Of a stretch of DNA of 64,000 bases, positions 8,102 to 17,234 are shown piece after piece. The stretch covers positions 152,252-216,251 of the forward strand of contig NZ_BMRC01000015.1 of the NCBI RefSeq assembly GCF_014648435.1. The letters are read 5' to 3'. The stretch is from Nonomuraea spiralis. Lineage in GTDB: Bacteria > Actinomycetota > Actinomycetes > Streptosporangiales > Streptosporangiaceae. The notes beneath the pieces are model-generated. The model was not told where the DNA came from, searched no databases, and saw only the letters and a list, made by a program, of their open reading frames with translations. The first letter of the stretch is position 1, and every line of letters begins with the position of its first letter. Made by a program: the position numbers and the translations under genes.

Positions 8102-9145
8102 GTGCGGCAGGAGCTCAGCGAGCAGGATCTCCGGTTGATCCACGCGGTCCAGCTCGCGCCGCGAGCCCCCTGGACCACGATCGGCCCGGCCTGCGCCCAG
8201 CACCCGATCACCGCGGCCCGCCGCTGGCAGCGGCTCGTGGACCGCGGCCTGGTGTCGGTGCTGGTGACGCCCGGTCCCGCGCTCCTGCGCCGGCTCGTGA
8301 CCGCCTACCTCGACGTGGAATGCGGGCCGGCCGACCGAGAGTCCGTGATCGCCGCCCTGCTCGTCAACCCGCGGGTGGCTTCGATCACGATCGTCGGCTC
8401 CGGCCGCAGCCTGTTCCTGACCCTGATGGCCGACTCCCTCCAAGCCCTGGCCGACCTGGTGCTCGCCCAGGTCGAGACACTGCCGGGCGTGCTGCGTACC
8501 GAGCTCTACCCGATCACCCAGGTGTACGGCGAGGGCAGCTCGTGGCGCCTGGACGCGCTGGAGCGGTCCGAGGTCAGGAGCCTCGACCGCCACCCTGAAC
8601 GTACGGCCCGGCCGCTGGCCCTGTCCGGGCGGCACCGGGCGCTGTTCCGAGCGCTCAGCCTGGACGCCCGCGCCCCGGTGGCGGCGCTCTCCGAGCAGGT
8701 CGGCGAGAGCCCCTCGACGACCAGTCGGCGGGTGGCGGCGATGCTCGCCGCCGGGCTGGTGTCGATGAGGTGCGACGTCACGCAGGAGGCGGCGGGCTGG
8801 CCGATCCTCGTCAACTACTTCCTGCGCGTGCCGGCCGCCGATCTGGACGCCGTCGGGCGGGCGCTGGCCGCGTTGCCGGAGAACCGGGGCAGCTTCGCCG
8901 TCGCGGCGCGGCCGAACCTCTTCGTCAGCCAGTGGCTGCGCCACATGTCCGACATCTCGTACGGCGAGGCACGCATGGCGGGGGCGATCCCGTCACTGGA
9001 GGTGCTGGACCGGATGGTCGCCCTGCGCGTCGTCAAACGTATGGGCCGGGTCCTGGACGCGGACGGACGCACTGTCGCGGTGGTCCCGCTCGACCCCTGG
9101 CACGGATCCGTCGCCACACCGCCCGCCACGACCGATCGCTCATAG
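8102..9145 (+). CDS. Lrp/AsnC-family regulator with duplicated domains
   Basis: A 347-residue protein, about twice the usual Lrp length. Two AsnC-type HTH segments are visible: residues 5-50 (LSEQDLRLIHAVQ) and about 178-225 (HRALFRALSLDARAPVAALSEQVGESPSTTSRRVAAML). Each is followed by an alpha-beta effector domain (about 75-160 and 235-320). The GTG at 8102 has GGAGG ten bases upstream. A short repeat CGCTG-N4-CAGCG at 8054-8067 lies in the shared promoter with the divergent M20 hydrolase. Duplicated AsnC proteins occur in actinomycetes and may act as pseudo-dimers. Confidence 0.88.
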   Translation: MRQELSEQDLRLIHAVQLAPRAPWTTIGPACAQHPITAARRWQRLVDRGLVSVLVTPGPALLRRLVTAYLDVECGPADRESVIAALLVNPRVASITIVGSGRSLFLTLMADSLQALADLVLAQVETLPGVLRTELYPITQVYGEGSSWRLDALERSEVRSLDRHPERTARPLALSGRHRALFRALSLDARAPVAALSEQVGESPSTTSRRVAAMLAAGLVSMRCDVTQEAAGWPILVNYFLRVPAADLDAVGRALAALPENRGSFAVAARPNLFVSQWLRHMSDISYGEARMAGAIPSLEVLDRMVALRVVKRMGRVLDADGRTVAVVPLDPWHGSVATPPATTDRS

Positions 9146-9219
9146 ATTCGGTCGGCCGTCACCGTGCCGTGCTTGGGTTCCGTGCAGCCAGACAGATGAA
9201 AAAGGGGAGGCCGACGACA

Positions 9220-10476
9220 TTGGGTGACGACGTGCTCAGCCCGCGGATCAAGGCTCTGTTCGAGTCGGACGATCCGGCCGCGAGCGAGGCGAGGTTGTGG
9301 GCCGAGCTCCGGAAAGACGGTACGCCGCTGATCGAGAGATGTCCCGACGACCCGCAGGCTTGCCTGGTGACCTTCCTGTGGAAGGCGGACCGGCCGGTCG
9401 AGCAGGTCAGGGTCGTCGAGACGGTCAGTGGGCTCCCGCCGCAACGGCGCTCTCTGGCGCCGGCGCCGGGGACCGCCACCCGATTCCTCACCTGGAGGAT
9501 CAGGACGGACGTACGCACCACCTACAGTTTCGAGATCGTCGACGCGTCCGGGGTAGAGCACGTCCCCGACCCGTACGCCCGGGTCCGCGAAGCGCATGAC
9601 TTCGCCGCCCTGGCCACCCCTGGTGTGCCTCCGCTGCGGTCGGTGCTGGTGTGCCCGGACGCCGCGCCGCTGTCGTGGGCCGACCGGCGCCCTGATGTCC
9701 CGAGGGGGACGGTGGTGGAAGGGACGTACGACGACGGCAGGCAGGTGTGGACGTACCTCCCGCCGGGCCACGACGAGCCGAGCGCTCCACTGGGCGTCCT
9801 GGTCGTGCTCGACGGTCATGCCGGACACAGCGCGAGCACCGTACTCGACAACCTGCACGCCGAGGGAAAGATCCTGCCCACAGCGGCGCTGTTCGTCCAG
9901 CAGGACGACCGTAACAAGGAACTCGCCTGCGACGCGGAATGGTCCCGCCACCTGGCCGAGGACCTGCTGCCGTGGGCGCGGCGCCGCCACCCCCTCACCT
10001 CTGACCCGGCGGCGACCGTCATCACCGGCTGCAGCCTGGGCGGGCTGTGCGCGGCTTACACCGGATTGACGCACCCTGACGTGTTCGGCGGTGTGCTCAT
10101 GTTGTCGGGATCGGTCTGGTGGGACCCGGACACCCTGCGTGCCTACGCCCGCCTCGCCGACCCCACCGCCGCCGCCGCCGATCCGGCCGCCACGGTCGTC
10201 GGCGGCAGGTCCAGGACGCCCGTGCTCATCGACGAGTTCATGCGGGCCGACCCCGTGCCGACCCGGATCTACCAGGAGGTCGGGACGTTCGAGACCGGGC
10301 CGCCGCCCGCCACCCCCGGACAGGTGCACGCCAGCAGGCACCTGCGCGACGTACTCACACTCAAGGGCTACGACTACCGATACCGCGAGTTCGCCGGCGG
10401 CCACGACGAGACCTGGTGGCGCAGCCGGCTCGGCGACGGGCTGATCTGGTTGAGGGGGAGCGGCGCCGATGCCTGA
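9220..10476 (+). CDS. Enterochelin esterase-like protein (esterase D fold)
   Basis: A 418-residue protein. Residues 45-125 resemble the N-terminal beta domain of enterobactin esterases (Fes). Residues 165-415 are the esterase-D alpha/beta hydrolase, with nucleophile elbow GCSLGG (Ser about 272) and the catalytic His in GGHDETWW. Known relatives hydrolyse trilactone siderophores such as ferric enterobactin in the cytoplasm, but others act on unrelated esters. TTG at 9220 is preferred because GGGGAGG lies nine bases upstream; ATG at 9196 has no ribosome site. No siderophore uptake genes or recognisable iron box are nearby, so the role is uncertain. It overlaps the next hydrolase by eight bases. 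Confidence 0.82.
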   Translation: MGDDVLSPRIKALFESDDPAASEARLWAELRKDGTPLIERCPDDPQACLVTFLWKADRPVEQVRVVETVSGLPPQRRSLAPAPGTATRFLTWRIRTDVRTTYSFEIVDASGVEHVPDPYARVREAHDFAALATPGVPPLRSVLVCPDAAPLSWADRRPDVPRGTVVEGTYDDGRQVWTYLPPGHDEPSAPLGVLVVLDGHAGHSASTVLDNLHAEGKILPTAALFVQQDDRNKELACDAEWSRHLAEDLLPWARRRHPLTSDPAATVITGCSLGGLCAAYTGLTHPDVFGGVLMLSGSVWWDPDTLRAYARLADPTAAAADPAATVVGGRSRTPVLIDEFMRADPVPTRIYQEVGTFETGPPPATPGQVHASRHLRDVLTLKGYDYRYREFAGGHDETWWRSRLGDGLIWLRGSGADA

Positions 10477-11617
10477 GGTGAACCTTCCCCGCCCCACCGG
10501 CCCTTATCCGGCCGGCGTCCGGGACGTCGAGGCGGGTCCGCTGCTGATGCGGGTCTGGTACCCGGCGGCGGCGACGGGCCGGCCCCGGCCGTACGCGGCC
10601 GGAAGCGAGCGGGACCTGCTGCTGGAGTGGACCGCCCGCCGCAACCCGACCTGGCCGCCCGCCACCACCACCGCCGCGCTCGCCGCGGCGCTCACCCACG
10701 ACCACCGCGACGCCCCCGCCAGGCCGGGGCCTCATCCGACGATCGTGTTCTCCCACGGCGCCGACCTGTACCCCGCACAGAACACCGCGCTGCTGACCGA
10801 ACTCGCCTCCCACGGTCACGTCGCCGTCAGCGTGCTCCAGCACGGCGGCGGTTTCGCCGCGCGGCCCGACGGATCGCGGCTCGGATCGGAGGAGCCGCTC
10901 TTCGCCTCGGCCGTCGACCTGTTCAAACGGCTGGAGCGCTACACGCCGCTCGGAGACGACCTCGACGCCCGCCACGCCTGGTTCGCCGACCTCTGGGAGA
11001 ACGGCAAGGTGGTCCCACTCGTCCGGCAGTGGCGCGACCGCATGATCGCCGTCACCGACGCGCTGTCGGCCGCGACACCGGACGGCCCCTTCGGCGACCT
11101 CGCCGGCGCCTGCGACCTGACGCGACTGACCTACATGGGAATGTCCCTCGGCGGGTGCGCCGCCGTCAGCGCCGCGCACGCCGACCCGCGCGGGCGCGCC
11201 GCCGTCAACCTCGACGGCATGCACCTCGCGCCCGACCTCTTCGGCCACCCCGCCCGCGTGCCGATCCTCGGTCTGTACGCGGACTTCAAGGGCCGTGCGC
11301 ACCACAGCGACCTGTTCTACGAGGAGTTCGGCCACATGGGGTTGCGCGGGGACGTCGTCCGGGTCAAGGTCACCGACGCCATGCACCGGGATTTCACGGA
11401 CCTGGCGCTGCTGCCTGACAAGCAGCGCCTCGGCCATGGCGGCCACCTCGGCCTCGTGGACGGGGAGCGCGTCACCCGGCTCGTGGGGGCGCTGACGCTG
11501 GCGTTCCTCGACCGGTTCGTCGAGGGCAGGGCCCCCGCGGCGCTGCCGCTCGGAGACGGAGCCGAACTCATCGACGTCTCACACGTACGCGCATGGAACA
11601 GGCACGAGACGACCTGA
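10469..11617 (+). CDS. Alpha/beta hydrolase, PAF-acetylhydrolase/dienelactone-hydrolase-like
   Basis: A 382-residue protein with an oxyanion/HG motif (TIVFSHGADLYPAQN, about 91-105), nucleophile GMSLGG (Ser about 226), a likely acid in NLDGMH and a His in AMHRDFTD. The layout resembles actinobacterial platelet-activating-factor acetylhydrolase-like lipases, but without their signal peptide. It overlaps the upstream esterase by eight bases and has GAGGGGGAG at the proper distance, so the two are co-translated and probably act on the same ester compound. Confidence 0.82.
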   Translation: MPEVNLPRPTGPYPAGVRDVEAGPLLMRVWYPAAATGRPRPYAAGSERDLLLEWTARRNPTWPPATTTAALAAALTHDHRDAPARPGPHPTIVFSHGADLYPAQNTALLTELASHGHVAVSVLQHGGGFAARPDGSRLGSEEPLFASAVDLFKRLERYTPLGDDLDARHAWFADLWENGKVVPLVRQWRDRMIAVTDALSAATPDGPFGDLAGACDLTRLTYMGMSLGGCAAVSAAHADPRGRAAVNLDGMHLAPDLFGHPARVPILGLYADFKGRAHHSDLFYEEFGHMGLRGDVVRVKVTDAMHRDFTDLALLPDKQRLGHGGHLGLVDGERVTRLVGALTLAFLDRFVEGRAPAALPLGDGAELIDVSHVRAWNRHETT

Positions 11618-11866
11618 CGCCCACTCCCGGCCGCGTTTCCGCAGCTCGCGTACGTCGCTTCGGAACCCGCCCGGCCTCGGACCGGGCAGCTCAGCGGCGC
11701 TCAGCCGTATGGTGCCAGGCCAGCGTACGCGGCACACCGCATTCAGGTTGAGGACCGCTACTACGCGAAGACTCTTCAGGATCACGCAAGCGACGTCACC
11801 GCGATCACGCGTATGAACGCCGACGCTCTCGCCCGTGCACGAACGACGCTGCGGCTCACCAACTGA
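11618..11866 (+). other. Intergenic stretch with a possible coding remnant
   Basis: No complete gene fits here. A plus-strand frame ending in TGA at 11866 reads as a plausible helical tail (VEDRYYAKTLQDHASDV, then MNADALARARTTL) but has no start or ribosome site. It overlaps the end of the convergent STAND gene. It could be a decayed gene end; the family is not recognised. No terminator hairpin was obvious. Confidence 0.25.
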
Positions 11867-14800
11867 TCCTTTGCGACGGACTGATTGCTCCCGCCCGGGG
11901 TGGCGAGGCGGCCGGTACGTTCCGGCGGGCGTCGCCACCGCAGGTGGACCGGTAGGGGTATCCGGGAAAGTAGGCCGACCAGTTCTCGGCGGTGAGGTCC
12001 TGGCCCGCTCGGCGGCAGACGGCGGCGGCCGCGGCGGCCGGTGTGAGGGCGTAGCGCAGGAGGGGAACGTGTATGCCGGCCACGTACAGGGCCTCGTCGT
12101 CCACTCTCAGCGCCAGGACCGTGCCGGCCGGGGTGCGGATGGGCGCTCCGATCGGCTGCCGCACGGCCGTGTCCCAAAGTTGCACGTCACCGTTGACCCT
12201 GCCGGCGGCGAGCACCTGCCCGTCCGCGGAGAACGCGAGCGCGGTGACGGGCCCGGAGGCCGAGGCGGGCGTGAGCGTGCCGAGGTGGCGTCGTACGTCG
12301 CCGTCCCACAAGGCGATCTGACCCGCCGCGTCGCCCACGGCGAAGAGGCTCGCGTCGCGGCTGAAAGCCAGGGCCTTGCCCGGTCCAGGTCCGCTGGTAC
12401 GCGGGATCACCCGGCCCGCGGCCAGGTCGGCGACGTCGCCCCTCGACGTGACGAGAACACGTTCGCGTGGATCGACGATGATCGCGTCTCCCGCGAGACC
12501 GGGTGTTTTCGCGGGAGCGGTGCCGGCGCGGATGTCCCATGAGGTGAACGACGTGGAAGGTGAGGTCCGGACATCGCCGGCCTGGCCGACGGCGAGGAGA
12601 GTGCCGCCTCCGCCGGCGAACGCGAGGCCGGCTGCGAAAGGGATGGGCGGGGAGACGGCGGTGACGCGCTGTTGCGTGAGATCCCATACCTTCGCACTGA
12701 ACGGCCCGCCGAAGCGGTCGCCGTACGCGATGGCCTGGCCGTCGTGGCGGAAACCGGCGATCATCCAGCAGCGAGGAGTCCAGAACGTGCCTCCCGGGCA
12801 GGGCACCCGGGGCGGTCCTGGGAGGCGTCGTCCGGACTTGACGTCGCCAAGCTCGACCCGGTCCCGGTACACGGTGGCCAGCTTGTCGCCGGTAAGGCTG
12901 AAGGTGGCCGACTGCGCCCTCTCGTCGTACCGGGGGATGTCCGGGGCGGTGCTCAGCTGAAGTGTGCGCACGGTCGCCGGCCATCCCGTCCCTCCACGGG
13001 GGCCGACGATGAATCGGACGCGGTTGGCAGCCGGGTCGAGGTGCAGGCTCGCGGCATTGGCGCCGCTGTAGGGGTAACGGAAGAGCGGGCTGTCGAGCTG
13101 GCTCATCCGCAGTACCACGTACCCGTCGACACCGGCGGCCATGAGGAAGGCGCCGTCGGCGCTGAAGCTGACATCGTGCACGGCCAGCTCGTCCACGTAG
13201 GGGCCCTCCTTGCCCGACGGCAGCTCCCACTGGCGGATCTTGGTCTCGGTGGTCAGCAGCAGCCGCCGTCCGTCCGGCGCGAGACTCACCCGTTCGTCCC
13301 GGCACTGCTGCCCTGAGAGTACGGGTGCCCCCGGCAGCTCGCGTCTGCGTCCGGAGGGCAGGTCCCACAGTTGCAGCGGCGCGCCCGGCACACAGAGCGC
13401 GAGGGTCCGGTCGTCGGCGCTGAGCGCGGCGTCGGGAGTGTCTCTCTCGCTCCGCGCACGACCGGAATGCTGCTCACGCGCGAGCGCCCCGTTGATCCAG
13501 GTCTGCTTCCGCGCGGCGGGCTTCTTCTTCCTCGGCGTACTCACCCGCAGCACCTGTCGCCGGGTGCCCGGGTCCCACACGCTGACTCGGTAGCGGGAGC
13601 CGGCGGCGTGGTAGGTGATCAGGTAGCGGCCGCTCGGGGCGATCTCGCTGCCCTGGTTGGCGGTGTCCAGCGGGCGTAGGTCGTGGCGGCCGTTCACCAG
13701 GTCCCACAGCGTCACCTCGGCGGTGGCCCGGTCGATGACAGGCAGCCATCGAGCGTCACCGCTGCCCACCCCGGTGTTCGGTAGCAGCGCGCCGAGCCCG
13801 GGCGCGACGGACAGACGCTGTCGCGTGTCCAGGTCCCAGCGGGTGACCTGGGTGGCGCCGGCGCTGATGAGCGAGCGTCCGTCAGCGCTGAGCCAGCGCA
13901 TGGTCTCCTCCGACTGGTCGGGGTCGGTGAAGGTGTCCTGCTCAGGTTGCAGTCCGGCCGTACGAAGTGCCGCGCGGGTCTCAGGGAGATCGGCCAGGCG
14001 CCAGGCCGCCAGGCTGAGCTGCATGGCCAGGCGCGGGTCGGACCGGCGCAGACTCTCGGCGGTGCCGACCATCTGGCGGGCGTGCGCCTCGCGCCGCTGC
14101 CGGCTACTGACCGTGTTCTGCTGCCAGGCCAATGACGCCGCCACCAGCGCGAGTACGACCACGACCGACAGGACCGAGGTCCGCAGTCCGCGTCGGCGGC
14201 GTGCGTTCTGGTGGGCGGCTGTGCCGGCCTGTAGGAAGGCCCGCTCCTCGGGGGTGAGTGTGTCGAGGTGTTCGGTGAGGTGTTCGCGGGCGGTGGCCAG
14301 TTGCAGGCCGCGGTAGAGGGCGCCGGGGTCGCGGGCGTGGTCGTTCCAGGTGGTGGCCGCTTCGGTGAGGCGGCGGTGGACGCGCAGTCGTTCGCGGTCT
14401 TCCTCCACCCAGTCGCGCAGGCGGGGCCAGGCGGTCAGCAGCGCTTCGTGGGCCAGGTCGGCGGTGTCGTCGTCCAGGGTGATCAGCCGGGCGGCGGCCA
14501 GTCGTTCCAGCAGGACCGGACCGGGGTCGAGAGGGTCGGCTGTGAGCAGTTCGGCGCGCCGTACCGGGCGGCGGGTGTCCTGCGTGCCTGCCTCGCCCGG
14601 CGTGACCAGGCGCAGCAGCAGCTCGCGTAATCGCTGCCGATGGGTGGGGGGCAGGTCGGTGTAGAGGGTCTCGGCGGTGTGGGCGACGGCGCCGTGGATG
14701 CCGCCGGTGGCTTCGTAGTCGGCCAGGGTGAGTGCCTTGCCGTGGTGGCGGCGCCAGGTCTCCAGCAGGGCGTGCGACATCAGCGGCAGCCCGCCGGGCT

Positions 14801-15668
14801 CGCCCGCCACCTCCTCGATGACGGTGGCGGTCAGTTCGCGCTGGACGATCAGCCCGGCCGCCGCGGCCGGTTTGGTGATCGCCTCACGCAGATCGCTCCG
14901 GCTCATCGGGCCGACCGGGACCGTGGAGTCCCGGACGGCTTCCATTAGCGCGGGATGGCGCGCGCAGCGGTCGAAGAAGTCCGCGCGTACGGCCAGCACC
15001 ACCCGGCCGGCCTGACCATTGACCAGGGCGTCGATGAACGCCTGGCGTTCGTCCGGGTCCTGGCACAGGGTGAACGTCTCCTCGAACTGGTCCACCACGA
15101 TCACCTCGTCCGCGGCGGCCTCCGGCAGCACCGCCCGCGGATGGGCGCCCGGTGTCACCACCCGCACCACGCGCGGCCGCAGCTTCGGCACCAGCCCGGC
15201 GCGCAGCAGCGAGGACTTGCCGCAGCCCGACGGGCCCACCACCACGACCAGGCGATACGCGTCCACCAGCTCGGCCACCCGCTCGACCAGCGCGGTCCGG
15301 CCGAAGAAGTACGCCTGATCGGCTGCCTCGAACCTGGCCAGCCCCCGATACGGCGCCTGGGACACATCCCCGCCCACGGCGGTGGCCTCACGGACGGCGG
15401 CGAGGGCCTCCTCCCACCGGGTCCGCCACTGCTCGATGTCCCCGCCGCACGCCTGCACGTACGCGAGGGTGACCGGCAGGGTCGGAAACCGGTCTCCTGC
15501 CGCGGCCTGAGCGAGCGTGGCGGCCGAGCACGGCACCCGAGCGGCCATCGCCCGGTAGGACAGGCCGCCCGCCTCCCAGCGGAGCTTGCGCAGCTCCACG
15601 GCGAAGGCGGCTACCGGGCCGTCCGCCGGATCGACCGGTCGTTCACGACGCCCCACACGATCCCCCAT
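11856..15668 (-). CDS. HTH-nSTAND1-WD40 multidomain NTPase
   Basis: A protein of about 1270 residues. Residues 15-75 form an XRE-like HTH found at the start of many actinobacterial STAND proteins. Residues 105-420 are an nSTAND1 NTPase with an FFGR lead-in, P-loop GPSGCGKSS (about 145-153) and Walker-B-like VIVVDQFEET. After a basic stretch, one hydrophobic helix (LSVVVVLALVAASLAW) may anchor it to the membrane. The last 650 residues are WD40-type beta-propeller repeats (AFSRDASLFAVGDAAGQIALWDGD). STAND proteins are NTP-driven switches in signalling, regulation or phage defence. ATG 15668, GTG 15656 and TTG 15686 are all possible starts. No effector nuclease or protease domain is evident. Confidence 0.88.
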   Translation of the reverse strand: MGDRVGRRERPVDPADGPVAAFAVELRKLRWEAGGLSYRAMAARVPCSAATLAQAAAGDRFPTLPVTLAYVQACGGDIEQWRTRWEEALAAVREATAVGGDVSQAPYRGLARFEAADQAYFFGRTALVERVAELVDAYRLVVVVGPSGCGKSSLLRAGLVPKLRPRVVRVVTPGAHPRAVLPEAAADEVIVVDQFEETFTLCQDPDERQAFIDALVNGQAGRVVLAVRADFFDRCARHPALMEAVRDSTVPVGPMSRSDLREAITKPAAAAGLIVQRELTATVIEEVAGEPGGLPLMSHALLETWRRHHGKALTLADYEATGGIHGAVAHTAETLYTDLPPTHRQRLRELLLRLVTPGEAGTQDTRRPVRRAELLTADPLDPGPVLLERLAAARLITLDDDTADLAHEALLTAWPRLRDWVEEDRERLRVHRRLTEAATTWNDHARDPGALYRGLQLATAREHLTEHLDTLTPEERAFLQAGTAAHQNARRRRGLRTSVLSVVVVLALVAASLAWQQNTVSSRQRREAHARQMVGTAESLRRSDPRLAMQLSLAAWRLADLPETRAALRTAGLQPEQDTFTDPDQSEETMRWLSADGRSLISAGATQVTRWDLDTRQRLSVAPGLGALLPNTGVGSGDARWLPVIDRATAEVTLWDLVNGRHDLRPLDTANQGSEIAPSGRYLITYHAAGSRYRVSVWDPGTRRQVLRVSTPRKKKPAARKQTWINGALAREQHSGRARSERDTPDAALSADDRTLALCVPGAPLQLWDLPSGRRRELPGAPVLSGQQCRDERVSLAPDGRRLLLTTETKIRQWELPSGKEGPYVDELAVHDVSFSADGAFLMAAGVDGYVVLRMSQLDSPLFRYPYSGANAASLHLDPAANRVRFIVGPRGGTGWPATVRTLQLSTAPDIPRYDERAQSATFSLTGDKLATVYRDRVELGDVKSGRRLPGPPRVPCPGGTFWTPRCWMIAGFRHDGQAIAYGDRFGGPFSAKVWDLTQQRVTAVSPPIPFAAGLAFAGGGGTLLAVGQAGDVRTSPSTSFTSWDIRAGTAPAKTPGLAGDAIIVDPRERVLVTSRGDVADLAAGRVIPRTSGPGPGKALAFSRDASLFAVGDAAGQIALWDGDVRRHLGTLTPASASGPVTALAFSADGQVLAAGRVNGDVQLWDTAVRQPIGAPIRTPAGTVLALRVDDEALYVAGIHVPLLRYALTPAAAAAAVCRRAGQDLTAENWSAYFPGYPYRSTCGGDARRNVPAASPPRAGAISPSQRISW

Positions 15669-15857
15669 ATCCCCGAATACGGGCAAACCAGCACAACGTA
15701 CCCAGCCGCGTGAAGATGATCAAGTTTGTCCGGGTGACGAATCGGGCTTCCAGGCAATCCAGCAGCCTCCGAGACTGGCCCCTGCCTGCCGTTATCTGCT
15801 CGGCGGGCCGGCCATGTCACGACCCGGGGCCGCCCAGGCAACCGATGAGGAGAACTC

Positions 15858-16067
15858 ATGCTGAAAAGGTTCATCCCGGCTGCCGTAGCTGCAGTCTCTC
15901 TGGCAGGTCTGGCCGCTGATCGTCAGCCTGGACTCGCTTCTCTGGCGAGATCAAGTCGCTGCCGAATCCGGGAATCACAGAGCGCCGGCCCGGGGCCTCC
16001 CGGACCGGCGCTCCCTCATGTCCGGCCTCAGCCGCCGGCGCTGAAGGACTTCGCGCCGTTACCGTAG
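15858..16067 (+). CDS. Possible small exported protein, probably decayed
   Basis: The ATG has an excellent ribosome site (GAGGAG, six bases upstream). The first 20 codons encode a convincing signal peptide start (MLKRFIPAAVAAVSLAGLAA). The frame then becomes arginine-rich and runs through the terminator at 15980-16013 and into the antisense end of the next gene. This suggests that a frameshift destroyed the original stop. A neighbouring frame reads SGEIKSLPNPGI just after the signal part. Probably a remnant of a small secreted peptide. Confidence 0.4.
   Translation: MLKRFIPAAVAAVSLAGLAADRQPGLASLARSSRCRIRESQSAGPGPPGPALPHVRPQPPALKDFAPLP
15980..16013. terminator. Strong bidirectional terminator hairpin
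   Basis: The arms GAGCGCCGG and CCGGCGCTC pair perfectly. After one mismatch, CCGGG and CCCGG extend the stem, leaving a four-base loop. It lies 15 bases beyond the stop of the minus-strand exported protein. There is no long T tract, which is common in actinomycetes. Confidence 0.75.
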
Positions 16068-16639
16068 ACGGTCATGTCCACCCAGGGGTGCGATTCCTGG
16101 ATGCAGGAGACGTACGGGACAAGGCAGAAGACGCCCTGGGTCCGCTTGCGCCACTGGGCCGATCCCCGGCCGCCGTTGCTCACGAGCGACTCGTGGTTCT
16201 TGAACGACCAGCCCACCATGTAGACCTCGGCCCACCTGACGTAGAAATGGGCGCTGGTGATCCGGCTGCCGTCGCGGCAGTAGTCCATTCTCTGGAAATA
16301 CTTCCAGAGCCATTGGCCGACGCGGTTCTTGCCGCCCCGGTAGCCGGTGTAGATCCAGCAGGAACTCGCCAGAATCTGGGTCCGTTCCTCGGCCGAGACG
16401 ATGACGTCGTTCTGGGCGAGCTTCGCGAGATAGTCCTCGCTGGAGATGGAGTCCAGCGGTTCCTCGCCGTTCTCGGTGGTGGCCAGTTCGGTGTCGGGAT
16501 CCGCCGGGGACGACGAGACCTTCTGGACCGTCCTGCTCTCCGCTCCCGCTGCGGGCGCGAGCGTCAAGCAGGCGAGCGCCGCCAGCAACACGACGAACGC
16601 ATGCCGTACGAGCGGAATACGCCTTCGCAGGCTTCTCAT
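16028..16639 (-). CDS. Exported protein of unknown function with four mature cysteines
   Basis: A 203-residue protein with a typical Sec signal peptide (RRR start, hydrophobic core, likely cut after AGA near residue 33). An acidic linker follows. Residues 90-203 form a compact Trp/Tyr-rich domain with Cys at about 94, 121, 172 and 179, able to form two disulfides outside the cell (SSCWIYTGYRGGKNRVGQW). The ATG has AAAAGGA at the right distance. It follows a sigma-factor gene on the same strand after a 97-base gap and is closed by the hairpin at 15980-16013. The family is not recognised; an extracellular cell-wall or peptide role is only a guess. Confidence 0.75.
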   Translation of the reverse strand: MRSLRRRIPLVRHAFVVLLAALACLTLAPAAGAESRTVQKVSSSPADPDTELATTENGEEPLDSISSEDYLAKLAQNDVIVSAEERTQILASSCWIYTGYRGGKNRVGQWLWKYFQRMDYCRDGSRITSAHFYVRWAEVYMVGWSFKNHESLVSNGGRGSAQWRKRTQGVFCLVPYVSCIQESHPWVDMTVYGNGAKSFSAGG

Positions 16640-16736
16640 GGCTGTCCTTTTCCGCGATCGCCAAGAATCGCATATCGGCTTGAGCGAGCGAACCTTTCAT
16701 GAGTAGTACGTCCCTGGACGGCGAGCTCGACACAAT

Positions 16737-17234
16737 TCATCGCCGATTTCCGGCCGGACGGTTCATGGCCCGCCGTACCGGGGCTGTCGCACGGCGATAC
16801 CGCATCTCGACGGCGGCGGCCGATTCACCGCGCGCGACGCCGATCTGCCCCCAGGTGGCGCCCTCCATTCGCAGGTGGGCCACATGACGGATCTCGGGAT
16901 CGAGCAGCGCGATCAGGGGTGCCGCGCGCCGGGCCTCGTCCCAGTCGGCCACGGTGTCCTCGAAGCCGTGGGGGCGCGGCATCAGCGCCGCGTGACGGCG
17001 TAACGCCTGTTCGCGGGCCATCCGGCGGTGGTGGTCGACCACAAGTCGCGCCGTGACGGTGGCGAGGAAGGGCCACGCCCGTTCCTCCTCCAGCCTGGCG
17101 AACGTGGCGGTACGCAACAACGCGTCCTGGACGACGTCCTCCGCGTCCGCCCCCGCCCCCATGCGTATCGCCAAGGCCACCAGCCGCGTGCGGTGCGCCA
17201 TCAGGACATGCCAACGTTGTTCTGTGACATTCAT
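16737..17234 (-). CDS. ECF-type RNA polymerase sigma factor, short
   Basis: A 165-residue protein with a sigma region-2-like N-terminus (ADAEDVVQDALLRTATF, then FLATVTARLVVDHHRR) and a region-4-like HTH (IRHVAHLRMEGATWGQIGVARGESAAAVEMRYRRA is split here only as its two ends: IRHVAHLRMEGATW and AAAVEMRYRRA). The ATG at 17234 was chosen because GGAGAGGG lies upstream. No anti-sigma gene is adjacent. Its downstream neighbour is the exported four-Cys protein, a plausible target. ECF factors direct transcription in response to envelope or extracellular signals. Confidence 0.85.
   Translation of the reverse strand: MNVTEQRWHVLMAHRTRLVALAIRMGAGADAEDVVQDALLRTATFARLEEERAWPFLATVTARLVVDHHRRMAREQALRRHAALMPRPHGFEDTVADWDEARRAAPLIALLDPEIRHVAHLRMEGATWGQIGVARGESAAAVEMRYRRATAPVRRAMNRPAGNRR

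Noticed and set aside
9146..9219. Iron box before the enterochelin-esterase-like gene
   Set aside because: No IdeR/DmdR-type TTAGGTTAGGCTAACCTAA-like sequence is present.
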